From NCBI GenBank assembly GCA_958296385.1, contig OY282494.1:1897537-1961536 (forward strand): a DNA stretch of 64,000 bases, written 5' to 3'. The notes beneath the pieces are model-generated. The model did not search any database. It worked only from the letters and a program-made list of their open reading frames with translations, and was not told where the DNA came from. Of this stretch, positions 16,242-23,612 are shown piece by piece. Position 1 is the stretch's first letter. Each line of letters opens with the position of its first letter. Source of the DNA: an uncultured Dehalococcoidia bacterium. GTDB taxonomy: Bacteria > Chloroflexota > Dehalococcoidia > Lucifugimonadales > UBA3495. The position numbers and the translations under genes were made by a program.

Positions 16242-17240
16242 TCAGACTTGGGCGATTACTTCCTCGCCGAACCGCCGGATGATGTTGGCGGGGTCGTGGC
16301 TGATGGCGGTTATCTGCAAGACGTCCACGCCGGATTGGGCGATTTGCCGTACTTTGTCGCGGCATTCCTGCGGGGCGCCGGCTACTGCGAATCGGTCGGC
16401 CAGGTAGTCGGTTACGCCCAGCTCGTCGGAGATTGCGGCGTTGCGGGTGTCGCCCATCTGCTCGTGTTCGGCGGGCACGTACTCGCCCTGAATGGCCATC
16501 ATCGCCTCGTGGAGTTCCTCCGGCACGTGCTTGCCCGCGAGGGTGAAACGGAAAGCGTGATGAGCGCTGGCGGCCAGGGCCATTTTGATTTCGTCGATGG
16601 CGTCCTGGCGGCGGTCGGAAATGTTGCACTTGGCAAAGGCCCAGACTGCGGCGGGCTGGGATTTGCCGGCATCAGCCTCGCCGGCCCGGATGTGGGCAAC
16701 GGTGTCGTCGAGTACGTCGGGGGTTAGGCCGGTGTGAATCATTACGCGGTCGGCGATGGCGCCGGCCAGTTGCAGCGTGCGGGGGCCTTCGGCGGACAGC
16801 ATGATGGGGACGGGGGCGCTGCTCCAGCGGACGTGGCCCTCCCGCCCCAGGTACTCGGCGCTGTCGCCGGAGAGAAAGGCGCGGACGGCGGCGACGTATT
16901 CGCGCAAGGCGCGCAGCCGGGCGGGACGCAAGCCGAGGTTCAGGATGGCGCTGTCGCCGGTGCCGATGCCAAGGAAAGCGCGCCCGCCGGACAGCTCCTG
17001 CAACGAGGCGATGGCCGAGGCGGTAACGGCGGGGTGCCGGGTCAAGGGGTTGGTTACCGAGGGGCCGAGGTGGACGCGCGCGGTTTCCGTGGCAGCGACG
17101 GCCAGCGAAACGAACAGCTCGCGAAACAGCGACTGCGAATCCGCAACGCCGATGTAATCAAAGCCCACCGACTCGGCCAGGCGGACGTGGCGGCGGAACG
17201 AATCAAAGGACGTGGGGAGCAGGGTAACGCCGTATTGCAT
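16242..17240 (-). CDS. LLM class flavin-dependent oxidoreductase
   Basis: 332 residues of the luciferase-like (LLM) TIM barrel. It has VGFDYIGVADSQSLFRE near 24-40, HLGPSVTNPLTRHPAVTASA at about 60-79, and LSGGRAFLGIGTGDSAI near 84-100, the segment that holds the flavin or F420 phosphate. It is closer to F420-dependent reductase-like proteins than to two-component monooxygenases, but cofactor choice cannot be settled here. The ATG at 17240 was chosen because the open frame to 17342 would overlap the Uma2 gene and the family begins at MQYGV. Its position suggests a role with the P450s. Confidence 0.88.
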   Translation of the reverse strand: MQYGVTLLPTSFDSFRRHVRLAESVGFDYIGVADSQSLFRELFVSLAVAATETARVHLGPSVTNPLTRHPAVTASAIASLQELSGGRAFLGIGTGDSAILNLGLRPARLRALREYVAAVRAFLSGDSAEYLGREGHVRWSSAPVPIMLSAEGPRTLQLAGAIADRVMIHTGLTPDVLDDTVAHIRAGEADAGKSQPAAVWAFAKCNISDRRQDAIDEIKMALAASAHHAFRFTLAGKHVPEELHEAMMAIQGEYVPAEHEQMGDTRNAAISDELGVTDYLADRFAVAGAPQECRDKVRQIAQSGVDVLQITAISHDPANIIRRFGEEVIAQV

Positions 17241-17301
17241 GGATGGTGACGCCTCCGGAGCGGGTGTGGTTGGTTGGCGCAGGATTGATTGGAGGGCTGG
17301 G

Positions 17302-18162
17302 CTAGGGGTTCTGCAAGCGTTGGATTTGGGCTTCGAGGGCACGGCGGGCGGCGCGTTCGGCGGCTAGTTGGGTTGCGGTGTCGGAATGCGCGGCGCGTTC
17401 GGCGGCCAGTTGGGTTTCGGCGTTATCCCACCCGGCTTCGGCGGTAGCCCGCGCAGCTTCGGATACGGCCCGCGCAGCTTCGGATACGGCCAGTCGGTTT
17501 TCGGCTTCGGCCCACCCGGTTTCGGCGATGATGAGGCCCTCGGCAGTCTGGCGGCCGGTGGGCAGGTAGCGTCCCGTTGCCGGGTCGTACCAGCGCAGAT
17601 GGCCGTATTCCCAGCAGACGTACAGGCCCAGTACCGCGCTGTAGCCCCAATAGCGGGCGTGGCCGACTTCCTGGACAGGTATCGGCTCGTACCGGCCGTT
17701 AACCAGCCGGTCGCCGGCCAGATTGACGCTGTAAAACTGGCCGCCCGTGTTGTCAAAGCGCCAGTATTCCGGCACCCCGTAGTCCTCGTAGCCCTGGCGT
17801 TTGTCGATTTCATCCCGGCGGGCGGTGCCGCGGGAGGCGATTTCCAGCACGAAGTCCGGCGCCTTGCCGTGGTAGTCGATGGCATAGCCGTTGTCGTCGA
17901 TGATGGTGGACAGTTCAACGTCAAAGGCAATCAGCAAGTCGGGGGACAGCAGCCCCCGGCGCTGGCGGACGTTGCGACCGATAGGGTACTCGCTGAGTAC
18001 GGCGGTGGTTTCGGGAGCGGCGAGGTGGACGTCTAATACCGGGATGTAACCCGGACTGTTGAGGTGGCGGAGATTCTGCATATCCTCTTTGGGGGTGTCC
18101 GGGAAGCGGGTTTCGGGCAGCGATGGCGATGGCGACGGAGCCGGAACGGGTTTGGTAGTCAT
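17302..18162 (-). CDS. Uma2 family PD-(D/E)XK nuclease with coiled-coil tail (1 of 4)
   Basis: 286 residues. The Uma2/DUF820 core covers about 25-200, with LLSPDLLIAFDV near 72, KAPDFVLEIASRGTARRDEI near 99-118 (the PD...ExA nuclease strand), and GVPEYWRFD near 129. The usual family size is about 190. The extra C-terminus is an Ala/Glu-rich coiled coil with near-repeats of SEAARAVSEAARATAEA. Uma2 proteins are predicted endonucleases, common in multiple copies in Chloroflexota and cyanobacteria; their role is unknown. A TATAAT is at 18191-18196, and GAGG precedes the ATG. It forms a tandem pair with the next gene. Confidence 0.85.
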   Translation of the reverse strand: MTTKPVPAPSPSPSLPETRFPDTPKEDMQNLRHLNSPGYIPVLDVHLAAPETTAVLSEYPIGRNVRQRRGLLSPDLLIAFDVELSTIIDDNGYAIDYHGKAPDFVLEIASRGTARRDEIDKRQGYEDYGVPEYWRFDNTGGQFYSVNLAGDRLVNGRYEPIPVQEVGHARYWGYSAVLGLYVCWEYGHLRWYDPATGRYLPTGRQTAEGLIIAETGWAEAENRLAVSEAARAVSEAARATAEAGWDNAETQLAAERAAHSDTATQLAAERAARRALEAQIQRLQNP

Positions 18163-18190
18163 GGCGGCCTCACAGGTATCTTATGCCGAC

Positions 18191-18196
18191 ATTATA
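18191..18196 (-). promoter_or_regulatory. -10 box for the first Uma2 gene, overlapping the second gene's stop
   Basis: TATAAT on the minus strand 29 bp before the ATG at 18162. It overlaps the TAA stop (18192-18194) of the upstream Uma2 gene. No clear -35 is seen. Confidence 0.4.
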
Positions 18197-18959
18197 CGCC
18201 GGGGCGTTGTCGGATGTGGTCTTTAACGGCAAGGCGGACGGATTCAGGGGCGACGAGTTGGGCATCGATGGCGGCAAGTCGGGTTTTGGCGTTCTGCAAA
18301 GCTTTGGCGGCTGCTTGCACGGCTTCGGCAGCAATGCGGGCGTCGATTATCTGGTCGTGGGTGGGCAGATAGCATCCGGTTGCCGGGTTGTACCAGCGCA
18401 GGTGGCCGTATTCCCAGCAAACGTAGAGGCCCAGCGCGGCGCTGTATCCCCAATGGCGGGCGTTGCTTACTTCGGTGATGGGGATTGGCTGATACTGGCC
18501 GTTGATAAGCCGGTCGCCGGCCAGGTTGACGCTGTAAATATGGCTGTCGGTGTAGTCATAGCGCCAGTACTCGGATACGCCGTATGCTTCGTAGCCTTGT
18601 CGTTTGTGCACTTCGTCCCGGTGAGCTGCGCCGGGGAAGGCGATTTCCAGCACGAAATCGGGTGCTTTGCCGTGGTAGTCGATGGCGTAGCCGTTGTCGG
18701 CGATGATGGTTGCCGGTTCAACGTCAAAGGCAATCAGCAGGTCGGGGGAAAGCAGGCCCTGGCGCTGGTGGACGTTGCGCCCGATGGGGAACTCGCTGAG
18801 TACGGCGGTGGTGTCGCGGGCAGCGAAATGGCGGCTTAATATCGGGGGGTAGCCCGGACCGTGGAGATGGTTCAGATTTTGCATATCCACTTTTGGGGTG
18901 TCCGGGAAACGGGTTTCGGGCATGTATAAGTGCGCGTCCGGAACGGGTTTAGCAGTCAT
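18192..18959 (-). CDS. Uma2 family nuclease with short coiled-coil tail (2 of 4)
   Basis: 255 residues, clearly a duplicate of the neighbouring Uma2: both share PETRFPDTPK, DMQNL and NGYAIDYHGKAPDFVLEIA. The Cys- and Trp-containing segment LGLYVCWEYGHLRWY is also nearly identical. The C-terminal tail differs and is shorter (AAEAVQAAAKALQNAKTRLAA). The open frame extends to 19121 through a half copy of the intergenic repeat, but MTAKPVP at 18959 matches the start of copy 1. Spacing to copy 1 is 29 bp, so they could be co-transcribed. Confidence 0.85.
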   Translation of the reverse strand: MTAKPVPDAHLYMPETRFPDTPKVDMQNLNHLHGPGYPPILSRHFAARDTTAVLSEFPIGRNVHQRQGLLSPDLLIAFDVEPATIIADNGYAIDYHGKAPDFVLEIAFPGAAHRDEVHKRQGYEAYGVSEYWRYDYTDSHIYSVNLAGDRLINGQYQPIPITEVSNARHWGYSAALGLYVCWEYGHLRWYNPATGCYLPTHDQIIDARIAAEAVQAAAKALQNAKTRLAAIDAQLVAPESVRLAVKDHIRQRPGV

Positions 18960-19040
18960 AGCGGGCCTCTTGGGGCGGGATGACGGCGAATGATCTGGCG
19001 GGTACGGCGCAGACTTTGGGGGTAACGCCGCTGCTACGCT

Positions 19041-19070
19041 ATCGAGATTCTTCGCTGCGCTCAGAATGAC
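19041..19070. repeat. Half copy of the intergenic inverted-repeat element
   Basis: ATCGAGATTCTTCGCTGCG and the following CTCAGAATGAC match the right arm of the elements at 3723 and 21641. The preceding 20 bp (GTAACGCCGCTGCTACG) match their central spacer. The left arm is missing. It lies between rmuC and the second Uma2 gene. Confidence 0.75.
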
Positions 19071-19095
19071 AGACGATGAACGGAAACCGGCCTTG

Positions 19096-20328
19096 TTAAG
19101 CGGCCTCGGCGTCGGCGTCAACGGGCGTCAGGGTGTGGCGGGATTGGCGGGGTTCGGATTCGAGGAGTGGTGGGGTTGTGAATGTGTCGGCATCGCCTTT
19201 GGCTAGTTCGGCGAATTTGCGGCCCTGAGGAACTACGCGACTGTCGAAGGAACCAATCGAGCTGTTGTAGCTTTTAACGGCGTCGTCAAGCCCTTTGCCG
19301 ACTCGCTGGTAGTGATTGATGAAATTCAGCATACGCTGATGCATTTCCTCGCCGGCTTGGCGGATGTTTTCGGCGTTTTCGGCTAACCGGACGCGTTCCC
19401 AGCCGTTGGCGATGGCCCAGAGCATGGCGATTAGGGAGGCTGGCGTGGCAATGGCGACCCGCTTGTGAATGGCGTATTCAATCAAATCGGCATCGCCGTT
19501 GAGGGCCGAAGCCAGGAATTGGTCTCCGGGTACGAACATAACCACGAAATCGAGGGAGCCGGGGATGCCCTCGCCGTAGGATTTGCGGCTGAGGTTATCA
19601 ACTTGAGCCTTTAATGCTCTGGCGTGTTTCAGCCAGGCGGCGTTGGCCGCGGCATCGTCCGGGGCCTGGCTGGCCTCCAGATGGGCGGCAAGGGAGGCTT
19701 TGGCATCTACTACTACGGCGCGGTCATCGGGGAGTTTGATAATCAGGTCGGGGCGGTTGCCGTTGTAGGTTTGCTGTTCGGAGAAATCGGCGTAGTCGGT
19801 CATACTGGCCAGTTCTACGATTCGGCGCAGCTGTATTTCGCCCCAATTGCCGGCCTTTTGGTTGTCGGTGAGGGCCGACGACAGTTTGACGGTTTCCCTT
19901 ACTAATGTATGATTTTGCTGCGTTAGCGATTCAATCTGCGGGCTGAGCTTGCCGTAACTATCGGACAGGGGCTTTACCAGTTCTTGGAACTGCTGGTGCC
20001 GCTGGTGAAACTCGCTTTTGGCGGATTCCAGGGTCTTGCCGAGGTTCTCGTTGGCCAGTTGAACGAACTGCTCGTTGCTGCTTTGCAGGACTTTGCTGGC
20101 GGTGGCCTGAAACTCGGTGCTAAGCAGTTCTCTGGCGCTATTAATTATCTCCTCGGTGGTGTGAACCTGCTCCAGGCGCCCCTTCAACTCGGCTACCTCT
20201 GCGCGATGGTCGGCTTCCAGAGTGGCTGACTTGCGCGTATCCCGCGCTCCGTTTGCGATGTAGCCGATGACCACGCCGATGATGATGCCAACAATGGCGC
20301 CGGCGATTAGTCCAATCATCAATTCCAT
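19096..20328 (-). CDS. rmuC: DNA recombination protein RmuC
   Basis: 410 residues. One N-terminal membrane segment (LIAGAIVGIIIGVVIGYIA) is followed by a coiled coil to about residue 150 and then the RmuC nuclease-like core: NQKAGNWGEIQLRRIVELA at about 155-173, RPDLIIKLPDDRAVVVDAKA at about 193-212, and MFVPGDQFLASAL, all near-invariant in the family. RmuC is linked to limiting inversions and processing DNA at structured sites, probably at the membrane. The C-terminal 30 residues are low complexity. It is 33 bp downstream of aroC on the same strand; a functional link is not implied. Confidence 0.93.
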   Translation of the reverse strand: MELMIGLIAGAIVGIIIGVVIGYIANGARDTRKSATLEADHRAEVAELKGRLEQVHTTEEIINSARELLSTEFQATASKVLQSSNEQFVQLANENLGKTLESAKSEFHQRHQQFQELVKPLSDSYGKLSPQIESLTQQNHTLVRETVKLSSALTDNQKAGNWGEIQLRRIVELASMTDYADFSEQQTYNGNRPDLIIKLPDDRAVVVDAKASLAAHLEASQAPDDAAANAAWLKHARALKAQVDNLSRKSYGEGIPGSLDFVVMFVPGDQFLASALNGDADLIEYAIHKRVAIATPASLIAMLWAIANGWERVRLAENAENIRQAGEEMHQRMLNFINHYQRVGKGLDDAVKSYNSSIGSFDSRVVPQGRKFAELAKGDADTFTTPPLLESEPRQSRHTLTPVDADAEAA

Positions 20329-20361
20329 GAGTACGTCCTCCTGATTTGGCCTTTGCCGGCG

Positions 20362-21549
20362 TTAGCTGTAGCGCAGGCGGGGGCCGATGGTGGCTTGGTA
20401 GGCTTCGTAGTTGCGGCGGGTTTCGGGGATGCTGTCGCCGCCGAACTTTTCCATGAAGGCGTCGGCCAGCACCAGGGCCAGCATGGCCTCGCCGATTACG
20501 CCGGCGGGCGGGGCCTGGCAGACGTCGCTGCGCTCGAAGTGGGCTTGCACGGGTTCGCCGGTGTCCAAATCTACGGATGGCAGGGGGTTGTGGAGGGTGG
20601 CGATGGGCTTGATTACGAACCTGGCTACCAGGGGGGTGCCGCTGGTCATGCCGCCCTCGGTGCCGCCGGCCCGGTTGGTGCGGCGCTGCCAGGGCCGGTC
20701 GGGGTCGGTTACGGGCTCAATGACGTCCTGGAACTCGGAACCCCAGCGGTCGAGCAGCTCCCAGCCGGGGCCGATGCTGACGGCTTTGACGGCGTTAATG
20801 CTCATCAAAGCCTGGGCAACTTTGGCGTCAATTTTGCGGTCCCAATGGACGTGGGAGCCGAGGCCGATGGGGACGTTCTCGGCGATGACTTCGACGGTGC
20901 CGCCAACGGTATCGCCGGCGGCGCGGGCGGCGTCAACTTCGGCCATCATTGCGGCGGCGGCGGCGGTGTCGGCGCAGTGGACGGGGGATTCCTCGACGGC
21001 GTCCCAATCGATGGCGTCGTGCGGTATCTGGAGGGCGTTGACGCGTCCGATGGAGATGACGTGGCTGTGCAGTTGGATGCCGAACTCGGCCAGCAGTTTC
21101 ATCGCCACGGCGCCGGCGGCAACGCGGCCGGCGGTTTCACGGGCCGAGGCCCGTTCCAGCGAGTTGCGGACGTCGTGAAAGCCGTATTTCATGGCGCCGG
21201 GGAGGTCGGCGTGGCCGGGGCGGATGCGGGTAACGCGGGCGTTGCGCCCCTCCTGCGGGGGGTTGGCCACGTACTCAACGGCCATTGCGTCCTGCCAGTT
21301 GGCCCAGTCGCGGTTCTCAATCAGCATCCCGATGGGGCTGCCCAGGGTGTAGCCGTGGCGGACGCCGGTTTGGATGTGGGCGTGGTCGCGCTCAATCTGC
21401 TGGCGGCCGCCGCGCCCGTAGCCGCGCTGCCGCCGGCCCAGGTGGTGGGCAATGTAGCCCTCATCAAGATACAAGTAGGCGGGCACACCCTCTACAATCA
21501 CCATAAGCCCCTGGCCGTGAGACTCGCCGGCAGTGAACCACCGTATCAT
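20362..21549 (-). CDS. aroC: Chorismate synthase
   Basis: 395 residues. The three family signatures are present: GESHGQGLMVIVEGVPA at the start, with the catalytic His; the RxxRxRxxR-like GRRQRGYGRGGRQQIERD at about 38-55; and DVRNSLERASARETAGRVAAG at about 125-145. The C-terminal AHFERSDVCQAPPAGVIGEAM holds the last conserved Asp/Arg. It converts EPSP to chorismate using reduced FMN, closing the shikimate pathway. The length (about 390) fits the longer bacterial class. aroE lies 258 bp upstream on the same strand, separated by an inverted-repeat element. Confidence 0.96.
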   Translation of the reverse strand: MIRWFTAGESHGQGLMVIVEGVPAYLYLDEGYIAHHLGRRQRGYGRGGRQQIERDHAHIQTGVRHGYTLGSPIGMLIENRDWANWQDAMAVEYVANPPQEGRNARVTRIRPGHADLPGAMKYGFHDVRNSLERASARETAGRVAAGAVAMKLLAEFGIQLHSHVISIGRVNALQIPHDAIDWDAVEESPVHCADTAAAAAMMAEVDAARAAGDTVGGTVEVIAENVPIGLGSHVHWDRKIDAKVAQALMSINAVKAVSIGPGWELLDRWGSEFQDVIEPVTDPDRPWQRRTNRAGGTEGGMTSGTPLVARFVIKPIATLHNPLPSVDLDTGEPVQAHFERSDVCQAPPAGVIGEAMLALVLADAFMEKFGGDSIPETRRNYEAYQATIGPRLRYS

Positions 21550-21640
21550 CGTTGCTGTGCCTCCTGTGCGTAATTTGCTGCGTAATTTGCGGAATTGGGT
21601 TTGGATGCGGGTATGATTGGCGCTATCCCCAAAGTCGTTT

Positions 21641-21801
21641 TGAGCGCCCTTTTATCCCCAATGTCATTCTGAGCGCAGCGAAGAATCTCGATGCCGTAGC
21701 TTACACTTTGGAGGGCAACGCCGCTGCTGCGCTTTCGAGATTCTTCGCTGCGCTCAGAATGACATTAGGGGTAAAAGGGCGCTCAGAATGACATTGGGGA
21801 T
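21641..21801. repeat. Intergenic inverted-repeat element (copy B)
   Basis: Perfect 32-bp arms at 21661-21692 and 21736-21767, the same as copy A. The pairing extends outwards through TGAGCGCCCTTTTA on the left and its near-complement on the right, so the nearly palindromic arms reach about 50 bp. A further partial arm follows at about 21780-21796. It fills most of the aroC-aroE gap and would fold into a long hairpin in RNA, which could separate expression of the two genes. Confidence 0.85.
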
Positions 21802-21807
21802 AAAGAT

Positions 21808-22737
21808 TTAGGTGTCGTTGTCGCTGCCGGTGCGGGTTTGCATGGCGGCGATGGCGGCATCCGTCATCACTGCGACGGGGGCGGGTTGGTTCAGCCAGAT
21901 TTCGAATGAGGCGGCGCCCTGGTGGACGAGCATGGCGATGCCGCCGATGGTGGTTGCGCCGGCGGCGGCGGCGGCTTGCAGCAGGGGGGTTAGCAGCGGA
22001 TTATACACCAGGTCATAGACCAGGGCGGCCGGCGGGATTGCGGCGGCGGTTAGGGGGCTGGCGTGTTCGTCCGGGCCGTGGGCCATGCCTAGCGAGGTGC
22101 AGTTGACTATCAGATGAGCGTTGGCGGCGGCTTGGGCGAGGGCGTCGGAGGGCAGTTGCAGGGCGGTTGCCGGCACGTTGCGGCTGGCGGCGAGGTTGGC
22201 GAGGGATTCGGCGCGGGCCAGGGTGCGGTTGGCGATGTACAGCTCGGCGATGCCGGCGCGCAGCAGGGCTTGCACTACCCCGCGGGCCGAGCCGCCGGCG
22301 CCGAGAATCAGCGCGCGCTGGCCGGCCGGGTCAAATCCGCCGGGTTCGCGTTCGCCGGATGCGCGTTCGCCCGAATCACGTTCGCCCGAATCGCGGAGGG
22401 CGCGCAGGAATCCGTAGCCGTCGGTGTTGTAGCCGAGGAGCCGGCCGTTGCGGTTGACGATGGTGTTGACGGCGCCGGCCTCCGCAGCCCAATCGTCAAC
22501 CTCGTCAAGATGGGGGATGACGGCTTCCTTGTGCGGGACGGTTACGTTGATGCCGATGGCGTCGTCGGAACGTAAAGCGTTCACGAATTGGCCCACCGAA
22601 TCGGGCGGCACGGCGTAGGCGCGGTATTCGGCGGCGATGCCGAGGTGGGCCAGGGCGGCCTGCTGAAAGGCGGGCGATATGGAGTGCCCGATGGGGTAGC
22701 CGATGATGCCTAACGGGGTGGTGGGAATCATGTTCAT
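21808..22737 (-). CDS. aroE: Shikimate dehydrogenase
   Basis: About 309 residues, longer than the usual 270. The catalytic Lys is in NVTVPHKEAVIPHL at about 64-77 and the partner Asp in LLGYNTDGYGFLRAL. The NADP domain begins at ALILGAGGSARGVVQALL. The C-terminal helix keeps MLVHQGAASFEIW. It reduces 3-dehydroshikimate to shikimate. The extra length is partly an insert in the inter-domain linker, made of three in-frame 15-bp repeats (SGER units). The start at 22737 (MNMIPTTP) is chosen by homology; MIP at 22731 is equally possible. Confidence 0.93.
   Translation of the reverse strand: MNMIPTTPLGIIGYPIGHSISPAFQQAALAHLGIAAEYRAYAVPPDSVGQFVNALRSDDAIGINVTVPHKEAVIPHLDEVDDWAAEAGAVNTIVNRNGRLLGYNTDGYGFLRALRDSGERDSGERASGEREPGGFDPAGQRALILGAGGSARGVVQALLRAGIAELYIANRTLARAESLANLAASRNVPATALQLPSDALAQAAANAHLIVNCTSLGMAHGPDEHASPLTAAAIPPAALVYDLVYNPLLTPLLQAAAAAGATTIGGIAMLVHQGAASFEIWLNQPAPVAVMTDAAIAAMQTRTGSDNDT
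22348..22392. repeat. 15-bp tandem repeat (3 units) inside aroE
   Basis: Three 15-bp units at 22348-22362, 22363-22377 and 22378-22392, with unit 2 GCGTTCGCCCGAATC. They encode DSGER-like pentapeptides on the minus strand, in the linker between the substrate and NADP domains. Confidence 0.8.
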
Positions 22738-22810
22738 CAGTACGCTGGATTGGCGGCGCTGGCACGGGGGCGATGGGCGGGCCGGGTTGCGCCATTGTAG
22801 CAGATACGAC

Positions 22811-22843
22811 AAAACGCCCCGGCGGTTGCGGGCCGGGGCGCTT
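22811..22843 (-). terminator. Rho-independent terminator of the lipoprotein gene
   Basis: A 9-bp perfect stem, CGCCCCGGC (22815-22823) and GCCGGGGCG (22832-22840), with an 8-base loop. On the minus strand it ends in TTTT, about 30 bp after the lipoprotein stop; AAAG on the other side gives a short T run for the plus strand too. Confidence 0.8.
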
Positions 22844-22870
22844 TGGGGTGCGGGCAGGTGCGTGCGTGCG

Positions 22871-23512
22871 TTACTGCGCTACGGAGAGGGCTATCCCTTG
22901 CAGTCCACCGCGCTTGGTGAGTGCGGTATCTTTTTCGGAGTCGGTTCCGCCGACCCACAGGTCATAAACCTCCTCGTAGAAAAAGATTTGGATGTTGTAG
23001 ATTCCCTTGTCATTGGTTTCAGCGGAGATGGCCTTGAGGCCGGCGCTCTTGGGCTTGGCGTACACAACGGTCTTGGCCGGAGCGGTGGCGCCGCCAATCG
23101 TAACCTTGCCGGTGATGACGGCCGGCGGGCCACTGGCCGGGCTGCGGTCGGCTGGTGCGGCGGTTGGCGCCGGTTCGGGGGTGGCCGTTGGCGCGGGCAC
23201 GGGGGTTGCCGTGGGGGGCGGCACGGGGGTTGCCGTGGGCGGAGGCACGGGCGTTGCCGTGGGGGGCGCCGGCGTCGGCTGCTGCGCCGCGAGCATCGCG
23301 GCCAACGTCGCCTGTATGTTGGGCGTGGGCTCCGGCGTGGGCGGCGGCGTGGGCGTTACCGTGGGGATGGACGCTTGTATCGTTAGCTGTATGTTAGGGG
23401 TGGGCGTCGCATCTGCGGTGTCGTCGCTGGCCCCGCCGCAGCCGGCTACGAGGGCGGCCAGCAGAATTGCGGCCAGGCCCAAGGTTGTAAATCGTGCAAT
23501 CTTACGCGTCAT
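22871..23512 (-). CDS. Lipoprotein with Pro/Thr-rich linker and a small C-terminal domain
   Basis: 213 residues. A lipoprotein signal peptide ends in the lipobox LVAGC at about residues 21-25. A long low-complexity linker follows with repeated TATPVPPP units at about 78-115, typical of extracellular spacers in Chloroflexota. The last 80 residues (ITGKVTIGGATAPAKTVVYA...) look like a carboxypeptidase-regulatory-like or CNA-B-type beta-sandwich, which often binds or modifies surface polymers. TAGGAG lies 8 bp before the ATG. Its linker is similar to the Pro/Thr stalk of the giant protein at 26496-46508, so both may be surface proteins. No enzyme motif is seen. Confidence 0.78.
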   Translation of the reverse strand: MTRKIARFTTLGLAAILLAALVAGCGGASDDTADATPTPNIQLTIQASIPTVTPTPPPTPEPTPNIQATLAAMLAAQQPTPAPPTATPVPPPTATPVPPPTATPVPAPTATPEPAPTAAPADRSPASGPPAVITGKVTIGGATAPAKTVVYAKPKSAGLKAISAETNDKGIYNIQIFFYEEVYDLWVGGTDSEKDTALTKRGGLQGIALSVAQ

Positions 23513-23612
23513 CGGAGCACTCCTACCAAATTGTTGGTGTCGTTCTTATATTTTGCCAGTTCCTGGGCGATATGTCATCGTGCCGGATTGCCGGATTCGC
23601 CGGGATTAAGCC

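Noticed and set aside
21552-21791. 79-codon plus-strand frame over the inverted-repeat element
   Set aside because: Its VILSAAKNL...FFAALRMT text is the chance translation of the repeat arms.
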